From NCBI RefSeq assembly GCF_009937765.1, contig NZ_CP047089.1, positions 186,001 through 250,000 of the forward strand: a stretch of 64,000 nt of DNA. Reading direction: 5' to 3'. The position numbers were made by a program, and so were the translations under genes. The DNA is from Bacillus pumilus. Lineage in GTDB: Bacteria > Bacillota > Bacilli > Bacillales > Bacillaceae. Below are positions 8,230 through 15,054 of this stretch, in pieces (position 1 is the stretch's first letter; every line of letters begins with the position of its first letter). The notes below the pieces were generated by a model that was not told the origin of the DNA, did not search any database, and worked only from the letters and a program-made list of their open reading frames with translations.

Positions 8230-9090
8230 ATGAAAAAAACATGTATGTTGATGACGGTTGGTCTTTTGGCGCTGCTCATTTCAGGCTGTATGGGAACGAA
8301 GGAGCAAACGGAAGGAAACCAGCAAGTGGTCAAAGAGGAAAAAGGTCCATTACAATTAAAAGAAACAGAAGAGATTCAGCAGGCAGAAGCGATAGAGGTT
8401 GATACACAAAACTGGATTGAGCAAAAGGAGCCGGTAGAGCTTCCGATTTTGATGTATCACAGCATCTCCAGTGGTAACTCGTTACGTGTGCCAAAAAGCG
8501 AGTTTGCATCTCATATGAAATGGCTGAAGGACAACGACTATGTCACACTGTCGCCAGAAGAGGCGTACCGCGTTTTCACAACAAATTCGAAGCCAAGTAA
8601 GAAGAGTGTCCTCATTACATTTGATGATGGATATACCGATAACTATACAAAGGCATTTCCGATTTTAAAGCAGTATGGAATGAAGGCAACGATTTTCATG
8701 ATTGAGCAATCCATTGGCCGTCCGAACCACTTAACAGATGAACAAATGGATGAAATGATAAAAAATGGGCTATCAATTGAGAGTCATACAAGTCATCATT
8801 TAGAGCTCAATCGATTATCAAAGCAGCAGCAGGAAGAGGAATTAAAAGGATCAAAGGCATTCTTTGATCAACGTTTTTCTCAGCGTACGAGAATGGTGAG
8901 CTATCCTGTCGGGCGCTATAACGAAGACACGCTGAAGCTGGCGAAAGAAGCAGGTTATCAAATGGCTGTCACCACTGAACCTGGACATGCGAAGAAGGAA
9001 CAGGGCATGATGTCCTTACACCGCGTTCGCATTTCACCGGGACTTTCACCCGAAAGCTTTGGCAGGCTCGTAAAAGGGAATGAACGATAA
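8230..9090 (+). CDS. Lipoprotein polysaccharide deacetylase (NodB domain)
   Basis: A 286-residue exported lipoprotein. Residues 1-20 are a signal sequence with lipobox LISGC; an acidic linker leads to a NodB carbohydrate-esterase 4 domain from about 75 on. Motifs: LMYHSI, catalytic/metal ITFDDGYTDNY (about 132-142) and metal-binding ESHTSHHLEL (about 180). It resembles YxkH-type proteins of B. subtilis. The substrate is probably an acetylated cell-wall or exopolysaccharide glycan, but this is inferred. It is monocistronic, with a promoter-like TATAAT about 35 nt upstream. Confidence 0.85.
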   Translation: MKKTCMLMTVGLLALLISGCMGTKEQTEGNQQVVKEEKGPLQLKETEEIQQAEAIEVDTQNWIEQKEPVELPILMYHSISSGNSLRVPKSEFASHMKWLKDNDYVTLSPEEAYRVFTTNSKPSKKSVLITFDDGYTDNYTKAFPILKQYGMKATIFMIEQSIGRPNHLTDEQMDEMIKNGLSIESHTSHHLELNRLSKQQQEEELKGSKAFFDQRFSQRTRMVSYPVGRYNEDTLKLAKEAGYQMAVTTEPGHAKKEQGMMSLHRVRISPGLSPESFGRLVKGNER

Positions 9091-9695
9091 ATGTTTCACA
9101 TGAAACATTTTACGACAAGTTTCATGGTTTGAATAAAACTTGTTTTGGACTTATAGATTCAAGCAGGGTAAGGAATCAGTTTTGTCATCCACTGATCCTT
9201 TTTATTTAACTAAACAAGGTCATACAGTTGCCAATAGAAAGTAAGGGGGCGTTACATAAGAATTTTAAGTTATATAGATTGTTGCTCAGTGTACTTGATA
9301 AAAAATTCATTTCAAACAGTACAGTTCTTAGAATTTTTTACACTTAAAGGGTTAAAAAGTGTGCTTATCTATGGTAACAAATTGATACTTATGATAACAT
9401 GTAATTGCACAAGTTTTTTGTTCAACTCGGACTAAGTTGAACTAGTTTTCAAACTGAAGCACGAGAGCTTCAAGGTGAATTTCTTTAATGTCACCATATA
9501 ACTGAAAAGAAATTTAATTTGAGCACTCGGCTGACTACCGTGTGCTTTTTCTATGTATACATTTTTAATTTGAGGAATACACTGAAATAAATAAAGTAGC
9601 CCTCCAAAAAGCAGAAACGAGATAGAACCAGCATTACCTTGACTAGGGGTAATGAAGGTGCTACTTTATTTTTTATTATCATCTTAAGGGTTAAT
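9091..9695. other. AT-rich intergenic stretch with several hairpins, no convincing plus-strand gene
   Basis: Contains a palindrome ATGTTTCA/TGAAACAT just after the deacetylase stop; ACAAGTTT/AAACTTGT at about 9113-9144; GTTCAACT/AGTTGAAC at about 9420-9441; a terminator-like AGCAC/GTGCT with T5 at 9521-9553; and a 12-bp perfect stem AAATAAAGTAGC (9589-9600) with GCTACTTTATTT (9660-9671) enclosing CATTACC/GGTAATG and followed by T6. The last looks like the end of a small RNA. No ORF with a ribosome site was found on the plus strand. Confidence 0.5.
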
Positions 9696-9851
9696 TCAGA
9701 ACGGTCTCTTATCTATCATCCATGTTATGAACTGGACTAGAGTTCGTATCGAATTTAAGATAAGAAACCAAAGCTTGTACTTGCAGGTGCAAGCTTTTTT
9801 CTTTTTGTTCTTGCGTCTCTCAACGCGTGAATGCACAAGTTTTGTTCTCAA
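9696..9851 (-). CDS. Possible small basic/hydrophobic protein, unknown
   Basis: A 51-codon frame on the minus strand starting with TTG at 9851, 5 nt after an excellent AGGAGGGG. The product begins MRTKLVHSRVERRKNKKKKA, is followed by a CTCK cysteine pair and a hydrophobic C-terminal half (WFLILNSI, LVQFITWMI). A TATAAT lies upstream at 9887-9892 (minus strand), but its nearest -35 candidate is only 14 nt away. A plus-strand terminator (9771-9808) lies inside it, which raises the possibility of an overlapping antisense RNA. No family was recognised; it may be a small membrane peptide or a chance frame. Confidence 0.35.
   Translation of the reverse strand: MRTKLVHSRVERRKNKKKKACTCKYKLWFLILNSIRTLVQFITWMIDKRPF
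9771..9808 (+). terminator. Terminator-like hairpin on the plus strand
   Basis: AAGCTTG/CAAGCTT stem with inner ACT/AGG-type pairing and a TTTTTTCTTTTT tail. No plus-strand gene precedes it, so it would end an unannotated RNA arising from 9.5-9.75 kb. Confidence 0.6.
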
Positions 9852-9942
9852 ACTGACCCCTCCTTTCTTGGCATAAAAACACCTTTATTATAGAAGGGGG
9901 GAGGACTATCAATTACTTTACGTTTCTATGTATATTTTACCA

Positions 9943-10280
9943 TTATGTCCATAAAATTACGAATAGCACCATGTTGTTTTCCTCTTGTTTTTTATCATTC
10001 ATCAAAAAATTGCAATGCGCTCTTTCTTGCTTGTAATAATCAATTCGATCCTGCATAGTACCTGTATGAACCTCAAATTTATGTCCGACAGGGTCCGTAA
10101 AGTAGATCAACTGATGATCATTTTCATCTCTTGGGCGACCTGGCACATATAAATCTATATCCTTTTCCACATTCAGAGCAAGCCGTCTTTTTTTCCTTTT
10201 ACTAATAAAGTGGCGTCAAATACTTTGGTGTAAAAATCAATTGAGGTTTCTAAATCAGAAACAGAAAAATGCCAATTGAA
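9943..10280 (-). pseudogene. fosB: Decayed fosB (fosfomycin thiol transferase)
   Basis: The minus strand holds pieces of FosB, the VOC-fold metallothiol transferase that opens fosfomycin. Near 10280-10180 it reads FSVSDLETSIDFYTKVFDATLLVKG, then a TGA and frame change, then LNVEKDI and GRPRDENDH, IYFTDPVGHKFEVHTGTMQD and RIDYYKQERAH. The segment between these blocks (about 30 residues, with the middle metal ligand) and the N-terminus are missing. The 75-codon open frame at 9943-10170 is only the C-terminal piece. Its 5' end abuts the ribD terminator. Confidence 0.85.
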
Positions 10281-10281
10281 A

Positions 10282-10315
10282 AAGCCTGTAGACGGGGTCT
10301 ACAAGCTTTTTTTGT
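10282..10315. terminator. Terminator of the catE-ribA-ribD operon
   Basis: AAGCCTGTAGAC/GTCTACAAGCTT hairpin directly after the ribD stop codon; T-rich on both sides, so it can work in both directions. Confidence 0.85.
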
Positions 10316-11407
10316 TTATTGATAAACGGGATAGCCCGTTATTTTGATATCTTTCCCTAGTGTTTCTACTGAGAGCTGATCGAGTTCAATGGCGTCACTC
10401 ATAAGACGTATGCCTTCGCCTCCAAAAAAGGAAGGAGAAAGCCTTCCGCCAATCAGTTTAGGTGCCATATAAATGACTAATTTATCTACAAGCTGCTGTT
10501 CTAAAAATGAAGCATTGATCTGGCCGCCGCCTTCAATCATGAGGGAGGAGACATTTTTTTCTCCCAGCATTTGAAGTACTTCTTGAAGGGGCACCCGCGT
10601 CTCGCTATCTGTTACAAAGACGCTGACGCCGGCTGCTTCTAAAGCGGCCCGTTTTTCCTCATCTGCTTGTTTTGTTGTAAAGATCCATGTTGGTGCCATC
10701 TGATCCGTGACGATCTTTGCTGTCAGCGGAGTTGATAGCTTAGAGTCTAAAACAATGCGAATCGGATGATTTCCATTTGGAATCCGTGCAGTGAGTGAAG
10801 GGTCGTCATGAATAACCGTTTGAGCACCGACCAATATCCCATCATTGATACTGCGGATATGATGAGCATCATAACGGGATGTCTCAGATGTAATCCATTT
10901 GCTGTCAGACGTAGCAGACGCAATTTTTCCGTCTAATGTAATACCCGCTTTGAGTGTCACGAAAGGTGTTTTTTTCGTAATAAAATGATTAAACACTTCA
11001 TTCATGAGAATGGATTCCTGTTCAAGTACGCCTGTAATCACTTGGATGCCAGCATCTTGTAAAATGGCAATTCCGCGGCCAGCGACAAGCGGATTCGGGT
11101 CAAGAGCCGCCACGACAACGGTTTCGACGCCTGCTTTCACAAGTGCCTCCGCACAAGGACCTGTACGGCCATGGTGAGAACAAGGCTCAAGGGTCACATA
11201 AATGGTGGCTCCTTTTGCCTTGTCTCCGGCCATTTTAAGTGCATGAATTTCAGCATGTGGTTCACCGGCTTTCATGTGAGCACCGACACCAACAATTTCA
11301 TTCTCTCGCACAATCACAGCCCCGACGAGCGGGTTTGGAGATGTCTGACCTTTCATTGCCCGTGCATTTTCAAGTGCTAGATTCATATAACGCTCATGAT
11401 GTGGCAA
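10316..11407 (-). CDS. ribD: RibD-like bifunctional deaminase/reductase of riboflavin synthesis
   Basis: A 363-residue protein with an N-terminal deaminase domain (zinc motifs HAEIHAL and TLEPCSHHGRTGPCAEAL at about 50-95) and a C-terminal reductase domain (VTLKAGITLDGKIA, SKWITSE, LMIEGGGQINASF). It converts 2,5-diamino-6-ribosylamino-pyrimidinone phosphate to the ribitylamino-uracil phosphate. TTG at 11407 follows AGAGGTG and gives a length typical of RibD; it overlaps the ribA end by 14 bp, so translation is coupled. RibE and RibH genes are not here, so this is probably an additional copy next to a dioxygenase rather than the main rib operon. Confidence 0.9.
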   Translation of the reverse strand: MPHHERYMNLALENARAMKGQTSPNPLVGAVIVRENEIVGVGAHMKAGEPHAEIHALKMAGDKAKGATIYVTLEPCSHHGRTGPCAEALVKAGVETVVVAALDPNPLVAGRGIAILQDAGIQVITGVLEQESILMNEVFNHFITKKTPFVTLKAGITLDGKIASATSDSKWITSETSRYDAHHIRSINDGILVGAQTVIHDDPSLTARIPNGNHPIRIVLDSKLSTPLTAKIVTDQMAPTWIFTTKQADEEKRAALEAAGVSVFVTDSETRVPLQEVLQMLGEKNVSSLMIEGGGQINASFLEQQLVDKLVIYMAPKLIGGRLSPSFFGGEGIRLMSDAIELDQLSVETLGKDIKITGYPVYQ

Positions 11408-12155
11408 TCGTACGCACCTCTTGATCCGCCTTCATATGACCTGAGCGGTTAATTTTTGTCTGCAAGTATTTTTCATTGAACTCAGAGACATCACCCCAAA
11501 GTGGAATCCGTCCAGAAAGAGAAAGACCTGCATGGCTGATGGCGTCTGTCTTTTTCGGATTATTGGTAATGAGTCTAACTGGCTTTGTACGAAGTGTTTG
11601 AAGAACCGCGATGGCCTCTTCATATTGACGCGTGTCATCTTCAAAGCCAAGTGCTTCGTTCGCTTCTACTGTATCGTAGCCGTTTTCTTGAAGGATATAA
11701 GCCATGGCTTTCGTGAAAAGTCCAATACCGCGGCCTTCATGGTTGGCTAAATAAAACAGGGCACCTGCACCATTGTCCTCAATCATTCGCATGGACTGCT
11801 TCAATTGGAATCCGCAATCGCAGCGCTTGCTTCCGAAAATATCACCAGTGTGGCAAATGGAATGCATGCGGATAAGGGCTTCGTCAGCGTGCTCGAAATC
11901 TCCATACACTAGCACGCTTGACTGCTGATGATCGGCAAGCTGGCGGGACGAGAGGCTTTCAATTAAAGCTTCATCTGACAATGGTTCTAACCCATCGTCT
12001 TTTAACCATGAATACCAGTTGAACATCACTGTTCTGCCGTCTAAATTCACTGGCAATTTAATGGGTCCAGTGATATATATATACCCGTCTTCTTGCTGTA
12101 CTCGTTTGATTTTATCTTTTAAAATGGCTGTTTTAACATCTGTGTGTTTGTCCAT
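11394..12155 (-). CDS. ribA: GTP cyclohydrolase II (RibA-type, stand-alone)
   Basis: A 253-residue GTP cyclohydrolase II without the RibB synthase half usual in Bacillus RibAB. The zinc motif HSICHTGDIFGSKRCDC and the catalytic NHEGRGIGL are intact. It opens the imidazole ring of GTP to start riboflavin synthesis. ATG at 12155 follows AAGAAGGTG; longer frames run into the upstream gene. It overlaps catE-like by 23 bp and ribD by 14 bp, so the three form one tight operon. The stand-alone form and position suggest a dedicated flavin-precursor module. Confidence 0.9.
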   Translation of the reverse strand: MDKHTDVKTAILKDKIKRVQQEDGYIYITGPIKLPVNLDGRTVMFNWYSWLKDDGLEPLSDEALIESLSSRQLADHQQSSVLVYGDFEHADEALIRMHSICHTGDIFGSKRCDCGFQLKQSMRMIEDNGAGALFYLANHEGRGIGLFTKAMAYILQENGYDTVEANEALGFEDDTRQYEEAIAVLQTLRTKPVRLITNNPKKTDAISHAGLSLSGRIPLWGDVSEFNEKYLQTKINRSGHMKADQEVRTIATS

Positions 12156-13026
12156 ATTCTGCACCTTCTTTTTTGTCTGTTTCTTCAATCTGTAAACGAA
12201 CGAGAACGCCAAATGGATCAACGAATTCGTTACTTTTCCCAACTGTTTTCACTGGAGTGCCTGCTTTTGTTAGGCGCTCAACGACGGACTGTCTGTCTGC
12301 CTCTTGTGGGAATACGAGTGTATAGCTTCTAATTCCTGAAAAACGTGGATCAATGGCTCCCTTTCGCCCACGTCCCCATGCATTAAAGGCAAGGTGATGG
12401 TGGTACACACCAGCTGCGATAAATACGCTTGCTGGTGGAGCCATTCGAATATGAAAACCGAGCGTATTGACATAAAAGGAATCAGCTACTTCTGGGTTCA
12501 GATGGAAATGTAAGTGTCCCATCACGGTACCAGCCGGAAGTCCTTCCCACGTCGTATCAGCGGCTTCTTGTAGGAGACCATCTCCATCAAGAGGTGCATT
12601 TCCGCCACCTTTCAGTTCTCCATGCTCACCTACCCAAACGTCCTCAGGACGATCAGCATATATTTCTACGCCAATGCCGTCAGGATCACTTAAATAAATG
12701 GCTTCACTAAAAAAGTGGTCGCTTGCTCCAATTAAAGGATAGCCTTTTTTGATCACATGTGCCAGCCATGTGCCCAGGTTTTTTCTGGTAGGTAATAAAA
12801 CAGCAAAATGATAAAGTCCTGGCTCGTGATCAGGCTTCTCCTTGAGCTGTGCATCTTCTTTTAACAAAAGAATGGGTTCCTTTGCATTGCTGCCAAGTGT
12901 CACTGTGGAATCTGTCTTATCTAATATAGAAAATCCTAAAATATCTGTATAAAAAGGTATAGAACGCTCAAAGCTGGATACATGTAATTCTGTTACACCC
13001 AATCTTAGCTCCTCAATTGTCTTCAA
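12133..13026 (-). CDS. CatE-like extradiol (catechol-2,3) dioxygenase, VOC fold
   Basis: A 297-residue protein with two tandem glyoxalase/VOC domains (about 8-125 and 168-285), like B. subtilis CatE (YfiE). Motifs GLYHFAVLLP, AIYLSDPDGIGVEIYADRP, MGHLHFHL and VYHHHLAFNAWGRG supply the His/His/Glu metal ligands. CatE proteins cleave catechols and are induced by quinone stress. TTG at 13026 follows AAGGAG. It heads the ribA-ribD operon and is divergent from a HxlR-type regulator, which fits quinone- or redox-responsive control. Its true substrate is not determined here. Confidence 0.85.
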   Translation of the reverse strand: MKTIEELRLGVTELHVSSFERSIPFYTDILGFSILDKTDSTVTLGSNAKEPILLLKEDAQLKEKPDHEPGLYHFAVLLPTRKNLGTWLAHVIKKGYPLIGASDHFFSEAIYLSDPDGIGVEIYADRPEDVWVGEHGELKGGGNAPLDGDGLLQEAADTTWEGLPAGTVMGHLHFHLNPEVADSFYVNTLGFHIRMAPPASVFIAAGVYHHHLAFNAWGRGRKGAIDPRFSGIRSYTLVFPQEADRQSVVERLTKAGTPVKTVGKSNEFVDPFGVLVRLQIEETDKKEGAEYGQTHRC

Positions 13027-13098
13027 GCTCGGTCATCTCCTTCATGATATATGCATCGGCATGTTCAAATGTTTTTGAAAATCTATAAAATGAATACC

Positions 13099-13128
13099 TT
13101 GTTACTTTTAGTAACTAAACTATATAAT
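13099..13128. promoter_or_regulatory. Divergent promoter/operator between catE-like and hxlR genes
   Basis: GTTAC-TTTTA-GTAAC, a perfect inverted repeat at 13101-13115, overlaps the -35 (TTGTTA, 13099) of a plus promoter whose -10 is TATAAT at 13123. A related imperfect repeat TAACTA/TAGTTA spans the -10. The GTTAC/GTAAC type resembles operators of YodB/CatR-family repressors, so autoregulation and control of the divergent operon are likely. Confidence 0.65.
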
Positions 13129-13201
13129 AGTTAGTGACTTATTTCAAGTAATTAATTATGTTATAATGAAAAAAAGAGAAAAAAGCGGGAGGGAGTAAGG
13201 T

Positions 13202-13534
13202 ATGGCTCAAGAAGATGGCTGTCCAATCACAGATGCCATGGAGATTCTAGGCAAGAAGTGGGTCATTCTCATCATCAATCAGCTTCTGACAGGTCCTAAG
13301 CGTTTCTGTCAGCTTGAAAATGAAATGAACATCAGCGGCAGATTATTATCTGAAAGGCTGAAGGATTTAGAGGCTGAAGGACTCGTTGAGAAAAACGTAT
13401 ACCCTGACATTCCAGTACGGATTGAATACGAATTAACAGCGCAAGGGAAGAAAATAGAGCCGATTATTCGTGAAATGTATGCTTGGTCTTTAGAACGTAA
13501 AAACAGCAAAAAAGGGGAACATGTCCCTTCCTAA
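13202..13534 (+). CDS. HxlR-family (YodB/CatR-type) transcriptional repressor
   Basis: A 110-residue winged-helix protein. The HxlR pattern CPITDAMEILGKKW, LLTGPKRFCQLE and ISGRLLSERLKDLEAEGLV is clear. Cys7 matches the redox-active cysteine that quinones or diamide modify in YodB and CatR; a second Cys lies at about residue 39. Members act as dimers that release DNA on thiol oxidation. ATG follows GGGAGGGAG. It is divergent from the catE-ribA-ribD operon, its likely target. Confidence 0.88.
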   Translation: MAQEDGCPITDAMEILGKKWVILIINQLLTGPKRFCQLENEMNISGRLLSERLKDLEAEGLVEKNVYPDIPVRIEYELTAQGKKIEPIIREMYAWSLERKNSKKGEHVPS

Positions 13535-13537
13535 TCG

Positions 13538-13569
13538 ATTTCGATCAGACTGTCTGATCGAAATTTTTT
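13538..13569 (+). terminator. Terminator after the HxlR gene
   Basis: Very stable ATTTCGATCAGAC/GTCTGATCGAAAT palindrome followed by T6. Confidence 0.88.
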
Positions 13570-13796
13570 GTGTGATTTTCCAGAAATCTAAGTCAATAGT
13601 ATGAAAAATGATGTTGACAATAAATTCACCCATCATATAAGATCAAGAAGAAGAGGGTTCTTTTCCCTGTAATGGAATGGAGGTCATGCCATGGTATCAT
13701 GAATGGGACAGATTGCCTAAAACACGTGTCAATACATCATTTAGAAACAGACATCTTTGGCTTTTAAGAAGCAAAGATTTATTTTTTCAACTCAAT

Positions 13797-13811
13797 TGAT
13801 AATGATTATCA
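13797..13811 (+). promoter_or_regulatory. Fur box 1
   Basis: TGATAATGATTATCA is a perfect match to the Bacillus 7-1-7 Fur box TGATAATNATTATCA. It predicts iron repression of the haem uptake genes downstream. Confidence 0.92.
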
Positions 13812-13867
13812 TAATCATCTATAAGTATGATCCAGCGCTTATGAAGGTTATTTTTTTTATTGTCCGT

Positions 13868-13882
13868 TGAGAATAATTATCA
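13868..13882 (+). promoter_or_regulatory. Fur box 2
   Basis: TGAGAATAATTATCA matches the Fur box in 14 of 15 positions and lies 22 nt upstream of the NEAT gene start codon. The two boxes are 71 bp apart, so cooperative repression or two promoters are possible. Confidence 0.88.
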
Positions 13883-13903
13883 ATATCATTTAGGAGGGTT
13901 CAT

Positions 13904-14362
13904 ATGAAAGTCATTCGTTCAACATCACACGCATTATTGCTTTTTAGTTTTGTTCTATTATTTGCTCTAGCCCCGATTAGCTCAGCATCAGCAGCTGGGT
14001 TAGCAGATGGTCAACATTCAGCACAATATGTGGTTTGGAAGGCAGATAGCGATTCGACTTCAACAGCGAATACGTATTTTGAAAAACCAGCAAAGCTTGT
14101 CGTGAAGGATGGAAAAATCAAAGCACAAGTGACGTTAACAAATAGTTCTTGGATCACTAGCTTTAAAACACTTGAGCAAGGTGTCTACAAAGATGCGAAG
14201 GTGATCAGTACAAACACAGCTGCGAATAAGAGAACAGTAGAATTCAACGTGAACAGCCTGACAGAAGTCGTACCAGCAAAAGTGAGCGTCACTGTACCGG
14301 CCATCGGATATACAGGTAATTACGACATCCGACTCAAGTTTGATTCAGCATCTGTTCAATAA
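13904..14362 (+). CDS. Secreted single-NEAT haem-binding protein (IsdX1-like hemophore)
   Basis: A 152-residue secreted protein: signal peptide about 1-30 (ending SSASAAG) and one NEAT domain about 32-150, with no anchor. The haem-ligand motif YxxxY is present as YTGNY (about 140), and the haem-facing Ser/Thr helix is DSTSTANTYF. Size and architecture match the B. anthracis IsdX1 hemophore, which strips haem from haemoglobin and passes it to wall-anchored NEAT proteins. ATG follows AGGAGGG. It is the first gene after the Fur boxes. Confidence 0.88.
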   Translation: MKVIRSTSHALLLFSFVLLFALAPISSASAAGLADGQHSAQYVVWKADSDSTSTANTYFEKPAKLVVKDGKIKAQVTLTNSSWITSFKTLEQGVYKDAKVISTNTAANKRTVEFNVNSLTEVVPAKVSVTVPAIGYTGNYDIRLKFDSASVQ

Positions 14363-14379
14363 AAAGGGAGGAAATTCGC

Positions 14380-15036
14380 TTGATGAAAAAAATGATGAGG
14401 CTATCAGTCTTCATGACCGCTTTATTATTGGCATTCATGCTGCCTTTTTCAAACGCACAGGCTGCCACGTTAAAGGATGGTACATACTCCGTCAACTATA
14501 ATGTGCTCAAGGCTGAAGGAAATGCGGTCTCCATGGCAAATGATTACTGGCTGAAGCCAGCAAAAGTGATTGCAAAAAACGGGAAGCTGACAGTACAAAT
14601 GACCATTAAAAATAGCAGCTGGGTGACGGAATTTAAAGTGCCCGGAAATGGCGGCTATGTCGATACAACGGTTCTCTCAACCAATAAAAAAGCCAACACA
14701 AGGATTGTTCAGTTCCAAGCACAGAGCTTGTCTAAACCAATCAAGTCAAAAATACATGTCACTGTAAAATCTGCTGATTATGATCATGATTATACCATTC
14801 AGCTGAAATTTGATGAGAGCAGCATGAAATCACTTTCGTCTAACAGCACAAACAAATCAGCGGGTGAGGCAGAAAAGCAGCAGCCATCAAAAGAATCAAC
14901 GAAAACATCTGATTCATCCACGACAAAACAAGAAGAGAATCCTCAAACTGGTGATACAAACCAGACAGTGTGGCTCCTTGTACTTGCTCTATGCTCAGGT
15001 GGATTTTTAGCAAGAAAGTGGATCATCAAGCATTAA
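14380..15036 (+). CDS. isdC: Wall-anchored NEAT protein, IsdC-like
   Basis: A 218-residue protein: signal peptide about 1-30, NEAT domain about 31-148 with YxxxY as YDHDY, a Ser/Thr/Lys linker, then the sorting signal NPQTGD near residue 187, a hydrophobic helix and a basic tail RKWIIKH. NPQT-type signals are cleaved by sortase B, and srtB is at 19657, so it should be buried in the wall and relay haem to the membrane transporter. TTG at 14380 is adjacent to ATG at 14383; GGGAGG lies 9-11 nt upstream and either could be used. Confidence 0.88.
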   Translation: MMKKMMRLSVFMTALLLAFMLPFSNAQAATLKDGTYSVNYNVLKAEGNAVSMANDYWLKPAKVIAKNGKLTVQMTIKNSSWVTEFKVPGNGGYVDTTVLSTNKKANTRIVQFQAQSLSKPIKSKIHVTVKSADYDHDYTIQLKFDESSMKSLSSNSTNKSAGEAEKQQPSKESTKTSDSSTTKQEENPQTGDTNQTVWLLVLALCSGGFLARKWIIKH

Positions 15037-15054
15037 GGAAGGAAGTGTCACCAT

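Larger units (their letters stand above)
13570..13903 (+). other. Intergenic region ahead of the isd locus
   Basis: This 334-bp stretch holds no ORF of note. It carries the two Fur-type boxes listed separately and the AT-rich promoter region for the first NEAT gene. Confidence 0.6.

Noticed and set aside
9555..9638. Hydrophobic 27-codon minus-strand frame inside the 9589-9671 hairpin
   Set aside because: The only ribosome-like sequence lies too close to the ATG, and the bases are better explained by the hairpin arms.
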